Assembly: GCA_031555935.1 (NCBI GenBank)
Contig: JAVBTX010000018.1
Coordinates: 1 to 64,000, forward strand
DNA: 64,000 nucleotides
From: Roseburia_C sp031555935
GTDB lineage: Bacteria; Bacillota; Clostridia; Lachnospirales; Lachnospiraceae
Direction of reading: 5' to 3'
Shown: in pieces, positions 24,055 through 32,319 of the stretch
How the letters are laid out: each line of letters starts with the position of its first letter
Numbering within the stretch: position 1 is the first letter of the stretch
Notes under the pieces: generated by a model
What the model was told of the DNA's origin: nothing
Seen by the model: the letters and a program-made list of their open reading frames with translations, nothing else
The model's database searches: none
Made by a program: the position numbers and the translations under genes

Positions 24055-25725
24055 ATGGAACATGAAACTGTCTCCAGAAATTTTATTGAAATGATAATTG
24101 ACAAGGATTTAGCAGAGGGACACTGCAAACAAATCTGTACGCGGTTTCCACCGGAGCCGAATGGCTACCTTCACATTGGACATGCGAAATCCATTTTATT
24201 AAATTATGGGCTTGCCAAACAGTATGGCGGAATCTTTAACATGCGTTTTGATGATACCAATCCAACCAAGGAGAAGACGGAATTTGTTACATCCATCTTG
24301 GAGGATATTAAGTGGTTAGGCGCTGATTGGGAAGAACGGCTTTATTTTGCATCTAATTATTTTGGACAGATGTATGAAGCGGCAATGAAACTAATCAAAA
24401 AAGGCAAAGCTTATGTATCTGATTTAACCGCTGAGGAAATGAGAGAATATCGTGGAACGCTGACTGAAGCTGGAAAAGAAGATCCGTGGAGCAAACGCAG
24501 CATCGAAGAAAATTTGCAGCTATTTGAAGATATGAAAGCTGGTAAATATCAGGATGGTGAGAAGGTTTTACGCGCTAAAATAGATATGACTTCACCAAAT
24601 ATTAATATGCGTGACCCGATTATTTACCGTGTTGCGCGAATGACTCATCATAATACTGGCGATGAGTGGTGCATTTATCCGATGTATGATTTTGCACACC
24701 CGATTGAAGATGCCATCGAAGGGGTGACCCACTCTATTTGTACCTTGGAATTTGAGGACCATCGTCCATTATATGACTGGGTGGTACGCGAACTTGAATA
24801 CGAGGTTCCACCGAAACAGATTGAATTTGCCAAGTTATATCTAACAAACGTAGTCACCGGCAAGAGATATATCAAGAAATTAGTTGAAGAACAGATTGTT
24901 GATGGTTGGGATGACCCAAGACTGGTATCGATTGCAGCACTGCGGCGCAGAGGATTTACACCGGAATCAATTCAGATGTTTGTCGAACTCTGTGGAGTTT
25001 CAAAGAGTAACAGCTCGGTGGATTATGCAATGTTAGAATACTGCATCCGTGAGGATTTGAAATTAAAAAAATCCCGTGTGATGGCGGTACTTGACCCGAT
25101 TAAGGTAGTTATTGATAATTATCCAGAGGATCAGGTAGAATATTTTGATGTTGTGAATAATATGGAAAATGAGGCACTAGGCACTCGAACTATGCCATTT
25201 ACGCGTGAACTATACATTGACCGGGAAGATTTTATGGAGGAACCGCCAAAGAAATACTTCCGCATGTTCCCTGGCAATGAAGTTCGTTTGATGCATGCAT
25301 ATTTTGTGAAGTGTGAGAGCTTTATCAAGGATGAAAGTGGAAAAGTAACAGAGATTCACTGTACCTATGACCCGGCCTCAAAAGGCGGCAATAGTCCTGA
25401 TGGCAGAAAAGTAAAAGGAACGATTCACTGGGTATCAGCGAAGTATGCCAAAAAAGCCCAGATTCGTCTGTATGAGAATATTGTAGATGAAGAGCTAGGC
25501 GTGTATAATGAAGATGGAAGCTTGAATTTAAACCCAAATTCACTGACCGTATTGGATAATTGTTATGTAGAGCCATCCTTAGAAGGTGCGAAGGCTTATG
25601 ATAGTTTCCAGTTTGTCAGACAGGGATTTTTCTGTGTTGATGCGAAAGACTCAACGCCAGAAGCACTCGTATTTAACCGTATTGTATCATTAAAAAGTTC
25701 ATATAAACTGCCAACCCAGCAGTAA
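24055..25725 (+). CDS. glnS: Glutaminyl-tRNA synthetase
   Basis: Class I synthetase charging tRNA-Gln directly. The HIGH motif appears as PNGYLHIGHAKSI near residue 38, and the KMSKS-like loop as KKSRVMAV near residue 340. The two-part anticodon-binding barrel fills the C-terminal third. 556 residues from ATG 24055, which follows AGGAGG; the longer frame from 24031 lacks an RBS. GlnRS is an acquired gene in Firmicutes, where many species use GatCAB instead, so its presence is a lineage marker. Confidence 0.95.
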   Translation: MEHETVSRNFIEMIIDKDLAEGHCKQICTRFPPEPNGYLHIGHAKSILLNYGLAKQYGGIFNMRFDDTNPTKEKTEFVTSILEDIKWLGADWEERLYFASNYFGQMYEAAMKLIKKGKAYVSDLTAEEMREYRGTLTEAGKEDPWSKRSIEENLQLFEDMKAGKYQDGEKVLRAKIDMTSPNINMRDPIIYRVARMTHHNTGDEWCIYPMYDFAHPIEDAIEGVTHSICTLEFEDHRPLYDWVVRELEYEVPPKQIEFAKLYLTNVVTGKRYIKKLVEEQIVDGWDDPRLVSIAALRRRGFTPESIQMFVELCGVSKSNSSVDYAMLEYCIREDLKLKKSRVMAVLDPIKVVIDNYPEDQVEYFDVVNNMENEALGTRTMPFTRELYIDREDFMEEPPKKYFRMFPGNEVRLMHAYFVKCESFIKDESGKVTEIHCTYDPASKGGNSPDGRKVKGTIHWVSAKYAKKAQIRLYENIVDEELGVYNEDGSLNLNPNSLTVLDNCYVEPSLEGAKAYDSFQFVRQGFFCVDAKDSTPEALVFNRIVSLKSSYKLPTQQ

Positions 25726-25748
25726 AACGAAAGTTTTGGAGGAAAAAA

Positions 25749-26606
25749 ATGAATTTATTTGCAGGTCTTGAAAAGTTTGGATTAAAAACAAGTGGGGATG
25801 TATCTCTGTTTGAAGATGAAAAAAAAGAAAAAGATGGCGAAACTGGAGAGGCAAAAAAGGCAGAGGAACCAAAAGAAGAGGAATTTCTGCTAGATAAGTC
25901 CGTGCGTTGTATTGTCTGTGATACAGTATTTAAGACCAAAGTTGTAAAATCAGGTAAAGTAAAGCGTTTGGAGCCGGATATGGATTTACGTCCGCGCCAG
26001 CTTTATATTGATACCTTGAAATATGATGTGTCTTCTTGCCCACATTGTGGATATACGGCGATGAATCGTTACTTTGAGCATCTGACCTCAGGACAGATTA
26101 AATTGGTAAAGGAACAAATTTGCCAGAATTTCAAAGGTGATGGAAAACAAGAAGGATTAGTATATGATTACGAAAAAGCAATTGAAATGCATAAACTTTC
26201 TTTGTTGAATGCAATGGTAAAAAAAGCTAAGACGAGTGAAAAAGCTTACAATTGTTTGGAATTATCATGGTTACTGCGCACTAGAGCAGAACAACTGGAA
26301 GCTGAGCAGCCAGATAAGACAGATTTGATTCAGGCGTGTCGCAAAGAGGAAGAAGCATTTTATCAAGAAGCTTATGACGGACTGGTGAAAGCTGTAAGCA
26401 CAGAGATGTTTCCTATTTGTGGTATGGACCAGCCAACCTTAGATTATTTGCTGGCAGTCATGTCTTTCCATTATAAAAAATTTGATATGGCTTCAAAGAG
26501 TCTGTCGAATGTTATCACTTCGGTGAATGCAAGCCGAAAGATTAAAGACAAAGCATTAGACTTAAAAGAAGAGATGATTAAGGAAATCAAAAAGAATAAA
26601 TCATGA
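25749..26606 (+). CDS. DUF2225 family protein
   Basis: 285 residues. After a charged, low-complexity N terminus (residues 20-42) comes the DUF2225 core: CIVCDTVFKTKVVKSGK, then CPHCGYTAMNRYF, two CxxC pairs that probably bind zinc, followed by an all-helical TPR-like region. The function of the family is unknown. RBS TGGAGG precedes ATG 25749. Its stop overlaps the start of the MocR-type gene (ATGA), so the two are translationally coupled, which may link it to that regulator's pathway. Confidence 0.85.
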   Translation: MNLFAGLEKFGLKTSGDVSLFEDEKKEKDGETGEAKKAEEPKEEEFLLDKSVRCIVCDTVFKTKVVKSGKVKRLEPDMDLRPRQLYIDTLKYDVSSCPHCGYTAMNRYFEHLTSGQIKLVKEQICQNFKGDGKQEGLVYDYEKAIEMHKLSLLNAMVKKAKTSEKAYNCLELSWLLRTRAEQLEAEQPDKTDLIQACRKEEEAFYQEAYDGLVKAVSTEMFPICGMDQPTLDYLLAVMSFHYKKFDMASKSLSNVITSVNASRKIKDKALDLKEEMIKEIKKNKS

Positions 26607-28009
26607 GAGAATTATTGATCGATTTAAAGCATGAATCAAAAGTACCACTATATGAGCAGATATACGATTATATCTGTAAAGAGATAACAGACGGTAAGAT
26701 TTCCCCTGGGGAAAAATTACCGTCTACTCGTTTTATGGCGAAAAATTTACAGATTAGCAGAAGTACGGTGGAACTAGCTTATGAACAGTTGGTGGCGGAG
26801 GGGTATTTAGAGACCAGACCTTGTGCCGGATATTTTGCTTGTGACATTAGTGACTTATATCAGTGGAAGGCCGAGAAACAAGAATCTTCAATTGATTCAA
26901 CCAAACAAAGAGGGAAAGACGAAACATATAAAATAGAATTTTCACCGTTCCAGATTGATGAGGAACATTTTCCACACCGAAGTTGGCAGAAAGTGGCTCG
27001 CAGTGTTAGCATGGAGGATGATCGGAAATTCTTTTATGCTGGTGATGCCAGAGGCGATCAAAATTTGCGCAGAGAAATTTGCAGTTATCTGCATCGTGCG
27101 CGCGGTGTGAACTGTGAACCGGAGCAGCTCGTGATTGGAGCAGGAAATGAATATCTTTTATTGTTGCTATCGCAGATTTTGGGAGGGCGAAAGACTGTCG
27201 CAATGGAACGTTATACCTATATTCAAGCGGCACGAACATTTGAAAATATGGAGTATGTTATTTCAGCGGTCGGAATGGATGAAAATGGAATTGACTTAGA
27301 AGCAGTCAAGCATCAGAAGGCAGAAATTTTGTATGTAATGCCATCACATCAGTTTCCACTTGGTACCGTAATGCCAATGAAACGTCGCTTGGAACTACTC
27401 AAATGGTCGGTTGAAGAACCGGGACGTTATATTATCGAAGACGATCATGATAGTGAATTTCGCTATAAAGGCAAGCCAATACCTTCCTTGCAAGGGGCTG
27501 ACGGACGAGAACGGGTGATTTATATCGGAACCTTTTCCAAAAGCATTGCCCAATCCATTCGTGTCAGCTATATGGTCTTGCCAAAGCATTTGCTTGCGGA
27601 GCATTTTGGAAAATGTGGTTTTTATGCTAGTACGGTGCCGCGTACCCAGCAGGAAATTTTATATCGTTTTCTAGCGGAGGGAAGCTTTGAACGGCACTTG
27701 AATCGGATGAAAAAAATCTATAAATCAAAGCAGGAAGTGCTGCTGAAGCTTTTAAAAGAAGAATCATGGGTGCAGCGTATCTATGGTGAAAATGCGGGGT
27801 TGCATGTGTTAGTTGAGGTAAATACACAAAAAACGGAAGAACAGTTGGTGCAGGCGGCGCGACTTTGCGGAGTGAAATTATTTGTTTTATCAGAATATCA
27901 GTTAGGGCAGAAATGTGAAAATATCCCAACGTTGTTGATTGGCTATGGGAATCTTAATGAGGCACAGATGACAGAAGGAATTGAAATTATTCGTCAAATT
28001 GTAAAATGA
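26603..28009 (+). CDS. MocR/PdxR-family regulator (GntR HTH fused to aminotransferase)
   Basis: 468 residues: GntR winged helix at 10-75 (PLYEQIYDYICKEITDGKISPG, then GYLETRPCAGYFA), then a fold-type I aminotransferase domain binding PLP. The expected Schiff-base lysine lies in GTFSKSIAQSIR. EDDHDSEFRYKGKPIPSLQG is typical of MocR proteins. These regulators control PLP synthesis, GABA or amino-acid genes; no pdxST is adjacent, so I do not name it pdxR. It overlaps the DUF2225 gene by four bases and faces the argG terminator. Confidence 0.92.
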   Translation: MRELLIDLKHESKVPLYEQIYDYICKEITDGKISPGEKLPSTRFMAKNLQISRSTVELAYEQLVAEGYLETRPCAGYFACDISDLYQWKAEKQESSIDSTKQRGKDETYKIEFSPFQIDEEHFPHRSWQKVARSVSMEDDRKFFYAGDARGDQNLRREICSYLHRARGVNCEPEQLVIGAGNEYLLLLLSQILGGRKTVAMERYTYIQAARTFENMEYVISAVGMDENGIDLEAVKHQKAEILYVMPSHQFPLGTVMPMKRRLELLKWSVEEPGRYIIEDDHDSEFRYKGKPIPSLQGADGRERVIYIGTFSKSIAQSIRVSYMVLPKHLLAEHFGKCGFYASTVPRTQQEILYRFLAEGSFERHLNRMKKIYKSKQEVLLKLLKEESWVQRIYGENAGLHVLVEVNTQKTEEQLVQAARLCGVKLFVLSEYQLGQKCENIPTLLIGYGNLNEAQMTEGIEIIRQIVK

Positions 28010-28060
28010 AATTTACATTTGTTTGATTTGCGGATGGAATTGGCTAGAAAATCAAAAAAG

Positions 28061-28099
28061 TCGGAGCGGCAACCATTATTACATGGGGAACCGCTCCGA
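28061..28099 (-). terminator. argG terminator
   Basis: TCGGAGCGG and CCGCTCCGA form a 9-bp stem around a 21-base loop. On the minus strand it is followed by CTTTTTTGATTTTC, a good T run. It may also end the convergent MocR-type gene less efficiently. Confidence 0.7.
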
Positions 28100-28111
28100 A
28101 CCTATTTCTTG

Positions 28112-29326
28112 TTACTTCTGATTTTCCTGCAATTTCATCGCCCGAACTTTTAGTGGCAGTCCGAATAAAGTGATAAATCCTTCGGCATCATGGTGGTCAT
28201 AAAGCTCGCCAGTAGTAAAGCTGGCAAGTGATTCACTATATAAAGAGTAAGGTGAAGTTGTTCCAGCCTTAATGATATTTCCTTTGTATAATTTGAATTT
28301 AACTTCTCCGGTAACATATTCCTGAGTTGAGGAAACGAATGCCTGAACTGCTTCGCGAAGTGGAGTAAACCATTTTCCTTCGTAAACAATCTGAGCCATT
28401 TTGTTACCCATATCTTTTTTCACTTCCATCGTAGCACGGTCTAGCACGAGTTCTTCTAACTGCGCAAGAGCCTCCATTAGAATCGTTCCGCCCGGAGTTT
28501 CATAAACGCCACGGGATTTCATACCAACAACACGGTTTTCAACGATATCAATAATACCAACACCATGTTTCCCGCCCAAACGATTTAATTCACGGATAAT
28601 ATCGGAAACTTTCATTGTTTTGCCATTGACAGAGGTTGGAATACCTTTTTCAAACGTCATGGTTACATACTCGCCTTCTGCTGGAGCTTTTTCAGGTGAA
28701 ACACCAAGAACAAGCAGATGGTCATAATTTGGTTCACATGCTGGGTCTTCTAATTCTAAGCCTTCATGGCTGATATGCCAAAGGTTACGGTCACGGCTGT
28801 AACTGGTGCTGGCAGAAAATGGAAGATCAATGCCATGTTTCTGGCAGTAAGCGATTTCTTCTTCACGAGACTGCATATCCCATTTGTCATCTCTCCAAGC
28901 AGCAATGATTTTTAAGTCTGGAGCCAAAGCTTTGATACCAAGCTCAAAACGAATCTGGTCATTTCCTTTGCCGGTAGCACCATGACAGATTGCAGTAGCG
29001 CCTTCCTTGCGGGCAACTTCAACCAATCTTTTGGCAATGCCAGGACGAGCCATTGAAGTTCCTAATAAATATTTGTTTTCATATACGGCACCAGCTTGTA
29101 CACATGGAACGATATAGTCATCGCAGAATTCATCAACGATATCTTCGATGTATAATTTGGTAGCGCCGGATAATTTGGCTCTTTCTTCTAAGCCATCCAG
29201 TTCTTCTTCTTGTCCGCAGTCGATGCAGCAGCAGATAACTTCGTAATCATAGTTTTCCTTTAACCAAGGGATAATAGCGGTGGTATCCAACCCGCCAGAG
29301 TAAGCTAAAACAACTTTTTCCTTCAT
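28112..29326 (-). CDS. argG: Argininosuccinate synthase
   Basis: Joins citrulline and aspartate with ATP in the seventh step of arginine synthesis. 404 residues with the N-type ATP pyrophosphatase loop at the start (VLAYSGGLDTTAIIPWL), then the ARPGIAKRLVEVA, HGATGKGNDQIRFE and SYSRDRNLWHISHEG blocks. It is transcribed away from the argJBD cluster across a shared regulatory region with candidate arginine-repressor boxes. argH is not beside it in this window. Confidence 0.97.
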   Translation of the reverse strand: MKEKVVLAYSGGLDTTAIIPWLKENYDYEVICCCIDCGQEEELDGLEERAKLSGATKLYIEDIVDEFCDDYIVPCVQAGAVYENKYLLGTSMARPGIAKRLVEVARKEGATAICHGATGKGNDQIRFELGIKALAPDLKIIAAWRDDKWDMQSREEEIAYCQKHGIDLPFSASTSYSRDRNLWHISHEGLELEDPACEPNYDHLLVLGVSPEKAPAEGEYVTMTFEKGIPTSVNGKTMKVSDIIRELNRLGGKHGVGIIDIVENRVVGMKSRGVYETPGGTILMEALAQLEELVLDRATMEVKKDMGNKMAQIVYEGKWFTPLREAVQAFVSSTQEYVTGEVKFKLYKGNIIKAGTTSPYSLYSESLASFTTGELYDHHDAEGFITLFGLPLKVRAMKLQENQK

Positions 29327-29370
29327 AATAATAAATCCTTTCTTTTCTAAAATATGTAGTCGTTAAAAAT

Positions 29371-29399
29371 AATATACAACAAATATGGACGGAACGCAA
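29371..29399 (-). promoter_or_regulatory. argG promoter
   Basis: Minus strand: TTGCGT (29399-29394), 17 bases, TATATT (29376-29371), about 45 bases before the argG start codon. Confidence 0.6.
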
Positions 29400-29430
29400 G
29401 TGATAAAATATACATTAAAAACTAATAAAA

Positions 29431-29446
29431 ATGCATAATTATGTGC
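29431..29446. promoter_or_regulatory. Candidate ARG box (arginine repressor site), central
   Basis: ATGCATAATTATGTGC resembles the Firmicutes ARG box (CATGAATAAAAATKCAAK-like, AT-rich, partly palindromic). It shares the core ATAATTATG with the downstream box and lies between the divergent argG and GNAT promoters. Confidence 0.5.
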
Positions 29447-29504
29447 AAGATGCGTAAAGTGAAATGGTAAAGGACATTAAGTTTCCAATAAGTAAAAATA
29501 GTAC

Positions 29505-29533
29505 TTGCACAAATGAATAAAAGTATGTATAAT
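29505..29533 (+). promoter_or_regulatory. Promoter of the GNAT-argJBD operon
   Basis: TTGCAC (29505-29510), 17 bases, TATAAT (29528-29533). The candidate ARG boxes cover the spacer and the -10 region, a repressing position. Confidence 0.8.
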
Positions 29534-29541
29534 TATGCAAT
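29512..29541. promoter_or_regulatory. Candidate tandem ARG boxes over the arg operon promoter
   Basis: Two adjoining AT-rich half-palindromic words, AATGAATAAAAGTATG and TATAATTATGCAAT, resemble paired arginine-repressor (ArgR/AhrC) sites. They overlap the -10 box, so arginine-dependent repression is inferred. Confidence 0.55.
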
Positions 29542-29574
29542 GTAAACTATGCTAAGTAAAAATAACAGATATTT

Positions 29575-29605
29575 AGCAGAAAGTTCCCCGCTTAATTGAG
29601 GGGAA
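29575..29605 (+). repeat. Intergenic repeat unit forming a leader hairpin
   Basis: AGCAGAAAGTTCCCCGCTT (29575-29593) closely matches the AGCGGAAAGTCCCC module found in frame in addAB, maf and comEC. Here it forms a hairpin, TTCCCC (29584-29589) with GGGGAA (29600-29605), in the 5' leader of the arg operon, just before its RBS. Confidence 0.55.
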
Positions 29606-29619
29606 GATGAGGAGCGCGT

Positions 29620-30072
29620 ATGGAATATAAGGTACGGACAATGCAGATAAATGACTATCCCAAAGTCTATCAGTTATGGCTGTCGATTCAAGGCTTTGGG
29701 ATGCGTAGCATCGATGATTCACAGGAAGGGATTGAGCGTTTTATCCGCCGTAATCCGGAAATGAGTGTTGTTGCGGAAATAGATGACGAAATTGTAGGAA
29801 CGATATTATGCGGTCATGATGGCAGAAGAGGATGTTTTTATCATGTCTGCGTGGCAAAAGCGCATCGAGAATCTGGCGTTGGCAAGAGTTTAGTCAGCAA
29901 GGCAGTCGAGAATCTGGCTCGTGAACACATTTGTAAGGTATCACTGATTGCATTTTTAGATAATCAGGATGGCAATCATTTTTGGCAGAGCTTAGGCTGG
30001 AACCAGCGAGAAGATTTGAATTACTATGAATATACCATAAATAGTGATAATCAAATTGACTTTAATAGATAG
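29620..30072 (+). CDS. GNAT N-acetyltransferase leading the arg operon
   Basis: 150 residues, GNAT fold. The acetyl-CoA binding turn is VAKAHRESGVGKSLVSKAVE near residue 87, preceded by the strand VGTILCGHDGRRGCFYHVCV. GAGGAG precedes ATG 29620. It is the first gene of a cluster with argJ, argB and argD, in the place where argC often stands. N-acetylglutamate synthesis is therefore a reasonable guess, but ArgJ can already supply that activity, so another arginine-linked amine substrate is possible. Confidence 0.85.
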   Translation: MEYKVRTMQINDYPKVYQLWLSIQGFGMRSIDDSQEGIERFIRRNPEMSVVAEIDDEIVGTILCGHDGRRGCFYHVCVAKAHRESGVGKSLVSKAVENLAREHICKVSLIAFLDNQDGNHFWQSLGWNQREDLNYYEYTINSDNQIDFNR

Positions 30073-30073
30073 A

Positions 30074-30130
30074 AGGGTGAAAGAAAAACATTTTCACCCT
30101 CCCTGATTTGTATGCTCGCTGAAGCGAGCA
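30074..30130. repeat. Two adjacent hairpins between GNAT gene and argJ
   Basis: AGGGTGAAA/TTTCACCCT (30074-30082, 30092-30100) and the perfect TGCTCGCT-GA-AGCGAGCA (30113-30130). Neither is followed by a T run. They may tune expression between the first gene and the rest of the operon. Confidence 0.55.
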
Positions 30131-30162
30131 GATGGGAGCAAAAATGGAAGAGAGGTATAACA

Positions 30163-31386
30163 ATGCAGAAAATAAAAGGCGGGGTAACCGCAGCAAAGGG
30201 TTTTCAGGCAGCCGCAGGGATGGCAGGAATCAAATATAAAGACCGGATGGATATGGCACTGATTTATAGTGAAAAGCCATGTCAGATAGCAGGAACGTTT
30301 ACCACTAATATTGTTAAGGCCGCACCGGTAAAGTGGGACCAAAAGGTTGTTGCTGAAAGTGCATATGGTCAGGCAGTTGTTATCAATGCTGGTATTGCCA
30401 ACGCCTGCACCGGTGAAGAAGGATACAACTATTGCGCGGAAACAGCAAAAAAAGCAAGTGCAGTGTTAGGGATACCACAAGAGTCGGTATTGGTAGCATC
30501 TACGGGTGTGATTGGTATGCAACTGCCAATTGAAAAAATCTGTAATGGTGTTGAAATGCTTGCTGATAAATTAAATGGAGATTTAAATAGTGGTCATGAA
30601 GCTTCGTTGGCAATAATGACAACCGATACCCATGAAAAAGAAGTGGCGGTGACGGTAGAGCTGTCAGGGGTGGCGGTAACGATTGGCGGCATGTGTAAGG
30701 GCTCGGGAATGATTCATCCAAACATGTGTACAATGCTGAGCTTTGTAACGACAGATGCCGCAATTTCGAAAGAACTGTTACAGGAAATGCTGCGTGAGGA
30801 CGTGAAGGATACCTATAATATGGTTTCAGTGGATGGTGATACTTCGACAAATGATACTTGCTTGTTGCTGGCGAATGGCTTGGCGGGCAATCCGATGATT
30901 ACCGAAAAGAACACCGACTACGAGATGTTAAAACAGGCTTTAAACTATGTGAATGAAAGTCTGGCTAAGATGATGGCGGGTGACGGCGAAGGTGCAACGG
31001 CGTTATTTGAAGTAAAAGTGGTTGGTGCATCAGATAAAGCACAGGCGGTGACATTAAGCAAGTCGATTGTAACCTCAAGTCTGACCAAGGCGGCAATTTA
31101 TGGCCATGATGCAAACTGGGGACGGATTCTATGCGCAATGGGTTATTCCGGTGCACAGTTTGATCCGGAAAAAGTGGATTTGTATTTTGAAAGTCAGGCT
31201 GGAAAACTCCAGATTATCGAAAATGGGGTAGCTTTAGATTACAGCGAAGAAGAAGCAACCAAAATTTTATCAGAAAAAGAAGTTACCGCTATCGCCGATG
31301 TCAAAATGGGCGAAGCGAGCGCAACCGCTTGGGGCTGTGATTTGACATATGATTACGTTAAAATAAATGCGGATTACCGTTCATAA
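30163..31386 (+). CDS. argJ: Bifunctional ornithine acetyltransferase / N-acetylglutamate synthase
   Basis: Recycles the acetyl group from N-acetylornithine to glutamate and can make N-acetylglutamate from acetyl-CoA. 407 residues from ATG 30163 (GAGAGGT upstream); a longer frame reaches back through the hairpins without RBS. The self-cleavage site is in KGSGMIHPNMCTMLSF: the nucleophilic threonine is kept, with cysteine in place of the usual alanine before it. The C-terminal GHDANWGRILCAMGYSG block is intact. Followed closely by argB and argD. Confidence 0.95.
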   Translation: MQKIKGGVTAAKGFQAAAGMAGIKYKDRMDMALIYSEKPCQIAGTFTTNIVKAAPVKWDQKVVAESAYGQAVVINAGIANACTGEEGYNYCAETAKKASAVLGIPQESVLVASTGVIGMQLPIEKICNGVEMLADKLNGDLNSGHEASLAIMTTDTHEKEVAVTVELSGVAVTIGGMCKGSGMIHPNMCTMLSFVTTDAAISKELLQEMLREDVKDTYNMVSVDGDTSTNDTCLLLANGLAGNPMITEKNTDYEMLKQALNYVNESLAKMMAGDGEGATALFEVKVVGASDKAQAVTLSKSIVTSSLTKAAIYGHDANWGRILCAMGYSGAQFDPEKVDLYFESQAGKLQIIENGVALDYSEEEATKILSEKEVTAIADVKMGEASATAWGCDLTYDYVKINADYRS

Positions 31387-31419
31387 TAAAAATAGGCAAA
31401 GTAGAGAGGCAGAAAAATC

Positions 31420-32319
31420 ATGAAAGAACAAAAAATGAAAGAACTTTTAGGAAAAGCAGAGGTATTAATTGAGGCATTACCATACATACAGCGTTTCAAT
31501 CGAAAAATAATCGTCGTGAAATACGGTGGTAGTGCAATGGTTGACGATGAATTGAAAAGAAGTGTCATTCAAGATGTTACATTACTTAAATTAGTCGGTT
31601 TCAAACCAATCATCGTTCATGGCGGTGGGAAAGAAATCAGCAATTGGGTTGGCAAAGTCGGGATGGAGCCGCAATTTATCAATGGGTTGCGTGTGACCGA
31701 TGATGCGACCATGGAAATTGCTGAGATGGTTTTAGGAAAAGTAAATAAATCACTGGTTCAGATGGTGGAGCAGTTAGGCGTTAATGCAATTGGTATTAGC
31801 GGCAAAGATGGCAGCTTGTTAAAGGTTGATAAAAAGCTTTCAAATGGTGAAGACATTGGTTACGTTGGTGAAATCAAAGAAGTAAACCCAAAGATATTAT
31901 ATGATTTATTGGAAAAAGATTTCCTGCCAATCGTTTGTCCAATCGGCTTAGATGATGAGTTCCAGACCTATAATATCAACGCCGACGATGCGGCTTGCGC
32001 AATTGCCCGTGCGGTATCAGCTGAAAAGCTGGCATTTTTAACGGATATTGAAGGTGTATACAAAGACCCGGAAGATAAGAGTACGTTGATTTCAGAACTG
32101 ACGATATCCAATGCAAAAAAACTAATCGGTGACGGTTATATTGGCGGCGGCATGCTGCCAAAACTGAATAATTGTATCGAAGCAATTGATAACGGCGTAT
32201 CCAGAGTACATATCCTTGACGGACGAATTGCTCATTGTTTATTACTGGAGATATTTACCAACAAGGGAATAGGAACAGCCATTATTGGAGATAAGGAGAC
32301 GAAATTCTATCATGAATAA
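31420..32319 (+). CDS. argB: Acetylglutamate kinase
   Basis: Phosphorylates N-acetylglutamate in arginine synthesis and is usually the feedback-controlled step. 299 residues; amino-acid kinase fold with IVVKYGGSAM near residue 30, IIVHGGGKEIS, and the C-terminal GGGMLPKLNNCIEAI. The N-terminal helix before KYGGSAM is present, as in arginine-sensitive hexameric forms. Its last eight bases overlap argD. Confidence 0.96.
   Translation: MKEQKMKELLGKAEVLIEALPYIQRFNRKIIVVKYGGSAMVDDELKRSVIQDVTLLKLVGFKPIIVHGGGKEISNWVGKVGMEPQFINGLRVTDDATMEIAEMVLGKVNKSLVQMVEQLGVNAIGISGKDGSLLKVDKKLSNGEDIGYVGEIKEVNPKILYDLLEKDFLPIVCPIGLDDEFQTYNINADDAACAIARAVSAEKLAFLTDIEGVYKDPEDKSTLISELTISNAKKLIGDGYIGGGMLPKLNNCIEAIDNGVSRVHILDGRIAHCLLLEIFTNKGIGTAIIGDKETKFYHE

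Noticed and set aside
27484..27500. CCTTGCAAGG in the MocR-type gene, like the centre of the modular repeat
   Set aside because: It encodes the normal GKPIPSLQG motif of MocR proteins and has none of the flanking modules, so it is a chance match.
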